Source: Dehalococcoidia bacterium (GTDB lineage Bacteria; Chloroflexota; Dehalococcoidia; UBA2979). Taken from it: 32,754 nucleotides of DNA. Shown piece after piece: positions 26,645-32,754 of the stretch. The position numbers and the translations under genes were made by a program. The number at the start of each line of letters is the position of its first letter. Within the stretch, counting starts at the first letter, position 1. The DNA lies in the NCBI GenBank assembly GCA_004296805.1, contig SCVR01000202.1:1-32754 (forward strand), in the 5' to 3' direction. The notes beneath the pieces were generated by a model. It ran no database searches and was not told the origin of the DNA. It worked only from the letters and a program-made list of their open reading frames with translations.

Positions 26645-28009
26645 CTACTTCTTCGCGCCGTGGTTCATCAGCCGGAAGTCTGGCGCCGTGATCTCGGACA
26701 TCTCCGACACGTCGCGGTCACCGATGCGTGAGGCGATGCGCGGCTCCATGTCCTTCGGGTGGACGTTCGAGGTGATGACTGTGAGTGCGCGCGCCAGGTG
26801 CCTGTGGTTCAGCAACTGGTACAGCTTCTCCTCTGCCCACGGGCTCGACTTCTGCGCGCCGAGGTCATCGAGGATCAGCACGGGCATCTCTGCGAGCGTG
26901 CGGAAGATGTCGTCGTAGCGGCGGCGTGCGTCCGGCGCGTAGGCCGCTCGCAATTCGTCCAGCAGGTCCGGCACGTTCGCGAACGCTACGCGGTCACCCT
27001 TCGCGAGCCGCTCGTTCGCGATCGCCGCTGCCAGATGGGTCTTGCCGCTGCCGTTCTTGCCGAGGAGGACGAACCAGCCCTTCGGGTCACGCGCCCACGT
27101 CACCGCGCGGCGGTAGGCACCCTCGAGGCTCTTGCGGTCGTTGCCGGTGAGGCCGACGCCGTCCGGGATAAACGTGTCGAAGGTGAATGTCGCCAGGCGC
27201 TCGCGGGTCATCGCGCCGACCTGGACGTACGCAGGCTGCGCCTCGCCGCCGAGTTCGACGACCTGCGTCAGCGCCGGGTCGGTCAGCCGCACCGCGAGGC
27301 GCGCATCGAGGTCGGCGGGCTGGCGCACGGCAGTGAACACCGTGGGCAGCGCCGCGTTGAAGCGATGCGACACCAACTGGAAGAACTTCTCACGCGCCCA
27401 AGCCGTCTCGGCGTACGCGTCAAGGTCGTCCAGGACGAGCAGCGGCGCGTTGCGCACCTGCTCGAACAGCGTATCGTACTCAACCTCGGCATCGTCGGCG
27501 TAGGCCGACCGGAGATGGTCGAGAAGGTCCGCGACCGTGACGAAGAGGGCGGGGTCGCCGCGCTCGATGACGGCGTTCGCGATCGCGGCAGCGATGTGCG
27601 TCTTCCCGCTGCCGTGCGCACCCGTGAGTACCAGCCAGCCCTCGGGGCGCTCGGCATAGCGCTCGGCGATCGCGACGGCCTCGGCGTAGGCACGCTGGGC
27701 ACGGGGGTCGCTCGCGCGGCCGGAGCGGAGCAGTGTGGCGAATGTCAGACGCCGGAGCGCGCCGAGGCGTGAATAGCGGGTGAGGCGGTCGCGGCGCTCC
27801 TGCGAATCCTCCTGCCGCACGCAGCGGCAGGGGACCGCCTGGCCGAAGCGGGGGTCCTCCGGGTCGGCGGTGACGCGCACAAAGCGTGCCCCGCCGCAGT
27901 GCATGCAGACGGGTTCGGACTCGACGGGCCGTGCGGGCGCGTCAGTCTCGATGGATGAGCGCGTCGAACGGGTTGGCCGGTCGCCCAGCAGATCCCCCAG
28001 CGCTTTCAT
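26645..28009 (-). CDS. DnaI/DnaC-like helicase-loader protein with two AAA+ modules
   Basis: The 454-residue protein has an N-terminal Cys cluster (35, 38, 61, 63) like the zinc domain of DnaI, then two AAA+ ATPase modules. Module 1 has Walker A GAHGSGKT (130-137) and Walker B LLVLDDLD (190-197). Module 2 has GKNGSGKT (317-324), VLILDDLG (377-384) and VITSN (411-415), the normal DnaI/DnaC sensor-I segment, then the arginine-rich ASRIGDR. Ordinary loaders have one such module and about 250-310 residues. The two are about 187 residues apart and share WAREKFFQLVSHR / WAEEKLYQLLNHR, so they look like an internal duplication. ATG 28009 has GGAGGG about 9 bases upstream. The gene begins 68 bases inside dnaD. 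Confidence 0.85.
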   Translation of the reverse strand: MKALGDLLGDRPTRSTRSSIETDAPARPVESEPVCMHCGGARFVRVTADPEDPRFGQAVPCRCVRQEDSQERRDRLTRYSRLGALRRLTFATLLRSGRASDPRAQRAYAEAVAIAERYAERPEGWLVLTGAHGSGKTHIAAAIANAVIERGDPALFVTVADLLDHLRSAYADDAEVEYDTLFEQVRNAPLLVLDDLDAYAETAWAREKFFQLVSHRFNAALPTVFTAVRQPADLDARLAVRLTDPALTQVVELGGEAQPAYVQVGAMTRERLATFTFDTFIPDGVGLTGNDRKSLEGAYRRAVTWARDPKGWFVLLGKNGSGKTHLAAAIANERLAKGDRVAFANVPDLLDELRAAYAPDARRRYDDIFRTLAEMPVLILDDLGAQKSSPWAEEKLYQLLNHRHLARALTVITSNVHPKDMEPRIASRIGDRDVSEMSEITAPDFRLMNHGAKK

Positions 28010-28649
28010 CGTCACGTCCCTCCGTCTCCCAGCGGCGGAGGATGGCCTCCGCATACCGCCAGGAGCGCGCGTTGTTCAGCACCGCCAGCCGGATCGCCTC
28101 GACGATCCACGCGGCGGGGTACTTCGCCTCGGCCTCTGCCAGCGCCGCGGTCACTGCCGGCGTGAGCAGCCCGATCTCCTGCTCGTACACCTGCGCCGGC
28201 CGCGAGGGCAGCGCAGCCGGTTCCACTGTCGCCACCACACCACCACCCGGCGTGGCTTCGGCACCGCTCGCGATGCGCGCGAGCAGCCGTCGCCCGGCCT
28301 CCGTGTTCACCACCAAGAGCAGGTCGCCGTCCTCCAGGGCCAGCGAGCGCAGCACGCCGCGTGCCACCGCGGCTTCGAGGCCAGCACGCACCGCTGCGGC
28401 ACCGCCGTGGTGCGCGAACGCACGCGCCATCGGCTCCTCCGCGGCGATCGCGCTCGCGCGCATCACCGGCATCGCGCCCCCGCGGGTGATCGCGTAGAGC
28501 GCGTACAACGTTACGCGCAGTTCACCCGCGTCCTCGATGCCCGGCAGCACCTCGGTGAAGAACTGCGACGGGATCGCGGTCGCGCGCGCGCCCGTGCGGA
28601 AGCCCTCGAACGTGCCATCGGGCACCACGTCACGCGGGACGGCGGTCAT
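27942..28649 (-). CDS. dnaD: DnaD-domain primosomal protein
   Basis: The 235-residue protein has the DnaD/DnaB_2 C-terminal signature YEQEIGLLTPAVTAALAEAE and WIVEAIRLAVLNNARSWRYA, closing with EAILRRWETEG. In Firmicutes DnaD remodels DNA at origins and restart sites together with DnaB and DnaI. A Gly/Asp-rich tail after the domain overlaps the loader start by 68 bases in another frame. It begins 9 bases after the dnaB stop, with a weak AGGCGG site, and is plainly part of the dnaB operon. Confidence 0.88.
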   Translation of the reverse strand: MTAVPRDVVPDGTFEGFRTGARATAIPSQFFTEVLPGIEDAGELRVTLYALYAITRGGAMPVMRASAIAAEEPMARAFAHHGGAAAVRAGLEAAVARGVLRSLALEDGDLLLVVNTEAGRRLLARIASGAEATPGGGVVATVEPAALPSRPAQVYEQEIGLLTPAVTAALAEAEAKYPAAWIVEAIRLAVLNNARSWRYAEAILRRWETEGRDDESAGGSAGRPANPFDALIHRD

Positions 28650-28658
28650 CGATGCCGC

Positions 28659-30143
28659 CTAGAAGCCGTCGAAGCCGCCACGGCCGCGCCCACTACCACC
28701 GCCACCGCCGCCGCCGCCGAAGCCACCGGGCTCGGGGCGCAGCAGGAGGTCCTCGAACTTCGCGGTGCGGGCGACCCAGCGCGTGGTGATGGTGCCGGTG
28801 GGGCCGTTGCGGTGCTTGGCAACGATGATCTGTGCGAGGCCGGTGGGGTGCGCGCCGCCGGGCTCGCCGGGGTGCTGCGCCTGCCAATCTTCGGGCTTCA
28901 CGTACTGGTCCTCGCGGTAGATGAACATCACCACGTCGGCGTCCTGCTCGATCGAGCCGGACTCACGGAGGTCGGAGAGCATCGGGATGTGCGGGGTACG
29001 GGTTTCGACGGCACGCGACAGCTGCGCGGCGGCGACCACGGGCACGTTCAGTTCGCGTGCCATCTCCTTCAGCGCCCGCGTGATCTGGGAGACCTCGTTG
29101 GCACGCGTGTCGGCGCGGCCGCCGTGGAGCAACTGCAGGTAGTCGATCAGTACGAGGTCGAGCCCGTGCTCTGCCTGCAGCCGACGCGCCTTCGCGCGGA
29201 TCTCAGGCACTGTGAGCACCGCCGAGTCATCGATGTAGATCCCCGCCGTCGCGAGGCGGCCGTGGGCGCGCATCACCTGCTGCTCTTCCGCCTCGGTGTG
29301 GCGGCCGAGGCGCAGGCGCGCCATTTCCACATCGGACTCCGAGGAGAGCAGGCGCATCGCGAGTTGCTCGCCGCTCATCTCGAGCGAGTAGACGGCGACG
29401 GTGCCGTGCTGGCCGATCGCGCAGTTCCGCCCGAAGTTCATCAGCAGCGACGACTTCCCGATGCCGGGGCGCGCCGCGAGGATCACGAGGTCGCCGCGCT
29501 TGTAGCCGCCGGACAATTGCTCGTCCAGGTCCATGAACCCGGTACGGATCGCACCCGAGAGTTCGCCGTCCTCTTCCTCGCTGGGCGACTCGAGGAATTC
29601 GTCGAGGAGGTCACGGAGGCGCTTGAAGTCGCCAGCGGCCTCGGCGGTGCGGAGGTTGAGCAGCGTGGTCTCGGCGTGGCTGAGTACGCGCTGCACATCC
29701 GGCCCGCCCTCGTAGGCCATCTGGGCGATCTGGCCGGCCGCCTGGATGAGGCGGCGGTACAGCGCGTCCCGCGCCACGATCCGCGCGTGGGCCTCGACAC
29801 CGACGGCGGTGAAGTACTTCCCCGCGATCTCCGCGAGGTACTGCTCGCCGCCCGACGCATCGAGGCGGCCGTTGCGGTCGAGTTCGTGCGCGACCGTGGG
29901 GAGGGTGATCGGCTCGTTGCGTTCGGCGAGCGCCAGGCAGGCCTCGTAGACCCAGCCGTTCTGCTCGCGGAAGAAGTCTTCGGGTTGGACGATCGGGAGG
30001 ACGCGCGGGTAGGAGTCGTCGTCCAGGAGCAGCGCGGCGATCACGGCCTCTTCGGCGGCGATGTCATGCGGGGGCAGGCCCGTAGGGGCTGGCCGCGGAC
30101 GTTGATCCGGGCGGAGTGAGGCGGGGCGTCCATCGAGTACCAC
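28659..30143 (-). CDS. dnaB: Replicative DNA helicase DnaB
   Basis: The 494-residue hexameric RecA-fold helicase has the N-terminal collar domain (AAEEAVIAALLLDDDSYPRV), a Walker A ARPGIGKSS (224-232), VLIDYLQLLHGG at Walker B and SDLRESGSIEQDADVVMFIY. The last 25 or so residues are a Gly/Arg run ending RGRGGFDGF, unusual for DnaB and more like RGG-type or SSB-type tails. GTG 30143 has GAGG 6 bases upstream and is the only start that keeps the collar. It follows rplI by 90 bases. Confidence 0.97.
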   Translation of the reverse strand: MVLDGRPASLRPDQRPRPAPTGLPPHDIAAEEAVIAALLLDDDSYPRVLPIVQPEDFFREQNGWVYEACLALAERNEPITLPTVAHELDRNGRLDASGGEQYLAEIAGKYFTAVGVEAHARIVARDALYRRLIQAAGQIAQMAYEGGPDVQRVLSHAETTLLNLRTAEAAGDFKRLRDLLDEFLESPSEEEDGELSGAIRTGFMDLDEQLSGGYKRGDLVILAARPGIGKSSLLMNFGRNCAIGQHGTVAVYSLEMSGEQLAMRLLSSESDVEMARLRLGRHTEAEEQQVMRAHGRLATAGIYIDDSAVLTVPEIRAKARRLQAEHGLDLVLIDYLQLLHGGRADTRANEVSQITRALKEMARELNVPVVAAAQLSRAVETRTPHIPMLSDLRESGSIEQDADVVMFIYREDQYVKPEDWQAQHPGEPGGAHPTGLAQIIVAKHRNGPTGTITTRWVARTAKFEDLLLRPEPGGFGGGGGGGGSGRGRGGFDGF

Positions 30144-30184
30144 GCCAGGCCTCGGCTCAGTGGGGGAGTGCGGGTGAGACGGCG

Positions 30185-30205
30185 AGGGCCCGACGAGCGG
30201 GCCCT
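30185..30205. terminator. Hairpin between rplI and dnaB
   Basis: AGGGCCCG (30185-30192), a 5-base loop, CGGGCCCT (30198-30205). It lies after the rplI stop and before dnaB, without a T-run, so it may be a partial terminator or an RNA-processing or stabilising stem that lowers dnaB expression relative to rplI. Confidence 0.45.
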
Positions 30206-30233
30206 ATCCAGTCTTCCGCGGCGCGTAGGCGCG

Positions 30234-30836
30234 CTAAGCGGAAGGAGTGCCCGGCTCCGACTCGTCATCGGTGGCTTCGTCCTCGGTGGCTTGCGCCATC
30301 GAGACGGCAAAGGCCTGCGTCGGGACGGGTGCTTCTTCCATTGCTGGCTTCAGCATCTCCGCAACGGCCGCGTCCACGCCTTCCGGCGCGTCCACGTCCA
30401 CCACGACCACCTGCACATCCGGCACGACGCTACGCGACAGCCGGACGGGCACGGTGTAGACCCCCACCTTCCGAATCACCTCAGGCAGCAGGATGCGACG
30501 CCTGTCCAGTTCTTCGCCCAGAATCTCCCCAGCCTTCTGGGCGATGTCAACGTTTGTGACAGAACCGTACAGACGTCCCTGCTCACCGACGCGTACAGCC
30601 ATGACGAGCGGTTTGCCCTCGAGCTTGCCGACAAGCTCGCGAGCCCGCTCATCCTGGGACCGCTGCCGACTCTCCTCGATCTCCCGCAGCCTTTCGGCAC
30701 GGGCGAGGACAGTCGGCGTTGCCGGTGCGGCAAGGCCGCGCGGCAAGAGGAAGTTTCGAGCGTATCCAGGGGCTACGGTTCGCACCTCGCCCATAGAACC
30801 CGAACCCTCAACAGTCTCCAGGAACACAACCTTCAC
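30234..30836 (-). CDS. rplI: Large-subunit ribosomal protein bL9
   Basis: The 200-residue protein has the L9 N-terminal domain MKVVFLETVEGSG..GEV with GYARNFLLPRGLA, the long connecting helix (RLREIEESRQRSQDERAREL) and the C-terminal domain (GSVTNVDIAQ to VVVDVDA). Typical L9 is about 150 residues; the extra 40-50 residues here are an acidic, Glu/Asp/Thr/Pro-rich tail (TEDEATDDESEPGTP). GTG 30836 is the correct family start. rplI next to dnaB is a widespread order, but rpsF, ssb and rpsR do not precede it. Confidence 0.95.
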   Translation of the reverse strand: MKVVFLETVEGSGSMGEVRTVAPGYARNFLLPRGLAAPATPTVLARAERLREIEESRQRSQDERARELVGKLEGKPLVMAVRVGEQGRLYGSVTNVDIAQKAGEILGEELDRRRILLPEVIRKVGVYTVPVRLSRSVVPDVQVVVVDVDAPEGVDAAVAEMLKPAMEEAPVPTQAFAVSMAQATEDEATDDESEPGTPSA

Positions 30837-30925
30837 GTCGGATGACCCTCTCGGCGTGTCGGAGCCGGGACTGCCGTCATCATGGGGCAGCGCGACGGAC
30901 CCAACGGGTTACTTGTCAAAGCGGT

Positions 30926-30944
30926 ATCGAACAGCCTGTTCGAT
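30926..30944. repeat. Perfect 19-base palindrome ATCGAACAG-C-CTGTTCGAT
   Basis: The arms are 9 bases with a single central C. It has the shape of a dimer-binding operator. It resembles the Gram-positive LexA box (CGAAC-N4-GTTCG) but has a 5-base core spacer. It lies about 90 bases upstream of rplI and about 400 upstream of the repeat-protein gene. Confidence 0.5.
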
Positions 30945-31006
30945 GGGTGACGGGTTACAGGTGGATGTTTCCGCTTGCGCGTGGACAGCCGCTCATAACC
31001 CAGCCG

Positions 31007-31096
31007 CAGACTAATCAGACTATCCGACCCGACCCAGCAAGTGCCACCGGATCCGGCTCGCCGCCCTGCCGAGGACGGCAACTCCCGGCCAGACTA
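31007..31096 (+). repeat. Three copies of CAGACTA
   Basis: CAGACTA occurs at 31007-31013, 31016-31022 and 31090-31096. The first two are 9 bases apart start to start, and the third opens the inverted repeat at 31090. A variant CTGACTA follows at 31134. They may be protein-binding boxes. Confidence 0.3.
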
Positions 31097-31136
31097 GAAC
31101 ATGCGTCCGCATCATGTCAAACGGATGTTCTGTCTG
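31090..31136. repeat. Imperfect inverted repeat upstream of the repeat-protein gene
   Basis: CAGACTAGAACAT (31090-31102) pairs with ATGTTCTGTCTG (31125-31136), a 12-bp stem with one bulged base around a 22-base loop. No T-run follows on the plus strand. It could be a terminator remnant or an operator. Confidence 0.4.
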
Positions 31137-31321
31137 ACTAACTGGGGTGTGTGCCTCGCGCTCTCACTCCCGGGGCTCAACCAGCACGCTTCGGGGCCGC
31201 AACGGAACCGCGAGATCGGGCGGAGGCATGTTGCAAGTCCTCAAGCGCTCCAACCGTAGTGTCACTGCCACAAACCAGAACGAAGTGAACAGGCGTGTCC
31301 GCACGTCGAGAGGATTGTGGC

Positions 31322-31351
31322 GTGAATACGACACTCCGAGGGACGCGATGA
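31322..31351 (+). CDS. Possible 9-codon upstream frame coupled to the repeat-protein gene
   Basis: GTG 31322 to TGA 31349-31351 encodes nine residues (MNTTLRGTR). GAGAGG lies about 8 bases upstream, and the stop overlaps the ATG of the next gene (ATGA). Ribosome reinitiation could feed the main gene. So short a frame may be chance. Confidence 0.2.
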   Translation: MNTTLRGTR

Positions 31352-32754
31352 AACGTCCTCTAGCATTGGTAATGGGCGCCCTGTGCGCGGCGATCATGAT
31401 GGGCACGGCTTCCGCCCAGACCGCGGGGGTAACCATCACCGTCCCGGCCGGGCCTGCCGGCACCATTCAGGCATTGGTGTTGCAGGCTCCGTGCGGCGCG
31501 GCTGGCACCGTCTCCCCGACGGCCACTACCACCCTGACGCTGCCTTCAACATGTGCGACGCCCGGTGCGGTCGTCACGTTTGCGAGTACCGGAGTGGCGC
31601 TGGCCTCGACGGTGATCGTCCCGCTGAGCGGCACGGGCACGCTCGTCATCGGTAGCCTCGAACCCGCGAACCCCGTCTCGATCGTGATCCCTGCGGTGCC
31701 GAGCGGCGCTGGCACGGTCAGCGCGATCGTCGGCGGCCGCACCTGTGCGACGGCGACGGTCTCGTCGACCGCCACCACCTCGATGTCACTCCCGGCGACG
31801 TGTGTGACTGCAGGCGCAACGATCTCATTCACGACTCCGGGCGGCGCCCTGGTCTCCACCTTGACGGTCCCCCTGACCGGTGGCGCCACGCTGACCTTGC
31901 CGTCGCTCGCGGCGGTGACCCCGGTCACCATCACCCTGCCCACGGGTAACGGCATACTGGCCGCGAACGTAAACGGGCAGGCCTGTGGCGCGACCACGCT
32001 TGGCGCGGCCGTCACGACCCTGACCTTACCCTCAACCTGCGCGACGGCGAACGGCTCGCTGACGTTCATCAACGCCGCCGGCCAGCAACTGGCCACGGTC
32101 CTTGCGATCCCGGCCAGCGGTGGCGCTGCGCTGAGCATCGCCAACCTCGATGTCGCGGTCGTCCGGGTGGTGCTGCCGAGTGCCCCCGCCGGTTCGATCT
32201 CGATCATGAGCGGCAACACGGTGTGTGGCACCGGGACGGTTTCGACCGCCACCACCACGACCGTGACGCTGTCATCATCCTGCAGCGTGCCAGGCCTCCC
32301 GCTCACATTCGTCGGCGGTAGCAACGTGTTGATCGCCTCGACCCTCACGGTACCGGGCACGATCACCACATCAAACGGCACCCTCGCCCTCGCGAGTCTG
32401 GCCGCCCTGAACCCGCTGAACGTGCAGGTGCCCGCGGGCACAGGCACGCTCAACATCTTCGTCGGTGGGAAGCAGTGCATGACCTCGGCTCTGGTCTCCA
32501 CGGGCACCACAGTCGTGACCCTGCCGGTGACCTGCGCCCTGGCGGGCCAGCTCATCACCTTCACCATCAACGGCACGCCTGTCGTGCCGACGCTGACGGT
32601 TCCGGCTTCGGGCACGGGCACGCTGGTGCTTGCCAGCCTGCAGTTGGTCGCCCCGACTCCCGCCAAGACGGGTAACGCCGGGATCGAGGGCAACGGCAGT
32701 GCCTCGGGCCTCATGCTCGCTGGCCTGCTGGCCGTCGCGCTGGGAGATCGGAAG
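31348..32754 (+). CDS. Secreted protein of five tandem Cys-pair repeats, C-terminus beyond window
   Basis: ATG 31348, with GAGG 6 bases upstream, opens 469 codons without a stop to the right edge. Residues 1-23 are a signal peptide (MKRPLALVMGALCAAIMMG, then TASA and cleavage before Q24). Residues 28-436 are five repeats of 79-85 residues, each with two Cys about 16-20 residues apart, a TLPSTCA-type strand and a LTVPxSGTGTL-type strand; Ser, Thr, Ala, Gly and Val dominate. Then TPAKTGNAGI and a hydrophobic LMLAGLLAVALG followed by DRK resemble a C-terminal sorting or membrane-anchor signal. I infer a beta-rich, disulfide-bearing surface protein of unknown function. Confidence 0.82.
   Translation, partial: MKRPLALVMGALCAAIMMGTASAQTAGVTITVPAGPAGTIQALVLQAPCGAAGTVSPTATTTLTLPSTCATPGAVVTFASTGVALASTVIVPLSGTGTLVIGSLEPANPVSIVIPAVPSGAGTVSAIVGGRTCATATVSSTATTSMSLPATCVTAGATISFTTPGGALVSTLTVPLTGGATLTLPSLAAVTPVTITLPTGNGILAANVNGQACGATTLGAAVTTLTLPSTCATANGSLTFINAAGQQLATVLAIPASGGAALSIANLDVAVVRVVLPSAPAGSISIMSGNTVCGTGTVSTATTTTVTLSSSCSVPGLPLTFVGGSNVLIASTLTVPGTITTSNGTLALASLAALNPLNVQVPAGTGTLNIFVGGKQCMTSALVSTGTTVVTLPVTCALAGQLITFTINGTPVVPTLTVPASGTGTLVLASLQLVAPTPAKTGNAGIEGNGSASGLMLAGLLAVALGDRK
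31429..32655 (+). repeat. Five in-frame protein-coding repeats
   Basis: Unit boundaries: 31429-31674, 31675-31923, 31924-32160, 32161-32415 and 32416-32655. The units are clearly similar in protein pattern but diverged in DNA. Each begins with a [VL]xxxxP strand and carries one Cys pair. Confidence 0.75.

Larger units (their letters stand above)
30837..31347. other. Long intergenic region, rplI / repeat-protein gene
   Basis: I see no gene in these 511 bases apart from a possible 9-codon upstream frame at 31322. The region appears less GC-rich than its flanks and holds a perfect 19-base palindrome (30926-30944), two ACGGGTTAC copies (30904-30912, 30950-30958), three CAGACTA copies and a 12-bp imperfect inverted repeat (31090-31136). 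A TTGACA hexamer on the minus strand (30919-30914) has no matching -10 at the normal spacing. No tRNA or known riboswitch consensus is recognised. Confidence 0.5.

Noticed and set aside
27780-30119. Very long open frame (779 codons) antisense to dnaD/dnaB
   Set aside because: It mirrors real minus-strand genes with clear family motifs, is rich in Arg/His/Val without domain signals, and arises from high-GC codon bias.
30926-30944. LexA (SOS) box
   Set aside because: The CGAAC/GTTCG half-sites are 5 bases apart rather than the standard 4, so it is kept only as a palindrome.

Overview
This is a GC-rich bacterial chromosome segment, tightly packed with genes on both strands. I see no rRNA, tRNA, CRISPR array, insertion sequence or phage gene. 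The gene set suggests Chloroflexota (Dehalococcoidia- or Tepidiforma-like). It includes a DUF2851 protein, groESL behind a CIRCE operator, rplI-dnaB followed by dnaD and a DnaI-type loader, two acyl-CoA dehydrogenases, a fused MoaD-MoaE and a tandem zinc-ribbon/NUDIX protein. This placement is inferred from gene content, not from a marker tree.

Layout. Bases 1-1306 carry a truncated VOC-fold gene, a DinB-like gene and an MmcQ/YjbR gene. Bases 1344-4208 hold valS with an unannotated control region: a leaderless 21-residue peptide whose internal valines are all GTA, a long hairpin and an intrinsic terminator. Bases 4212-8568 hold a P-loop kinase and inositol monophosphatase pair, an SDR, a TiaS-like protein, a small zincin and two unknown small proteins. 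Bases 8723-11199 hold a lipoprotein with a glycosidase-like look, a coupled 46-residue membrane protein and an acyl-CoA dehydrogenase. Bases 11210-13131 (minus) form a unit of an Asp23/AmaP-like membrane protein, scpB and DUF503. An amidohydrolase then converges on groES-groEL.

Bases 16523-18995 hold DUF2851 and a second acyl-CoA dehydrogenase, convergent on a shared terminator. Bases 19155-22619 (minus) run pfkB-type kinase, unknown nucleotidyltransferase-like protein, glyA. comF and an MFS transporter diverge at 23.4 kb, followed by moaD-moaE and a double NUDIX gene. Bases 26645-30836 (minus) are a replication operon: rplI, dnaB, dnaD and a helicase-loader-like protein with two complete AAA+ modules. 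A 511-base spacer rich in short repeats leads to a secreted protein of five tandem Cys-pair repeats that runs off the right edge.

Regulation. Six starts (453, 1356, 5602 minus, 7655 minus, 8723, 13266) have a TANNNT hexamer exactly 6 or 7 bases upstream and no convincing Shine-Dalgarno sequence, as expected of leaderless transcripts. Most other starts have a clear GGAGG- or GAGG-type site. The observations I would follow first are the valine leader of valS, the double-AAA+ loader beside dnaB and dnaD, and the repeat-built surface protein.
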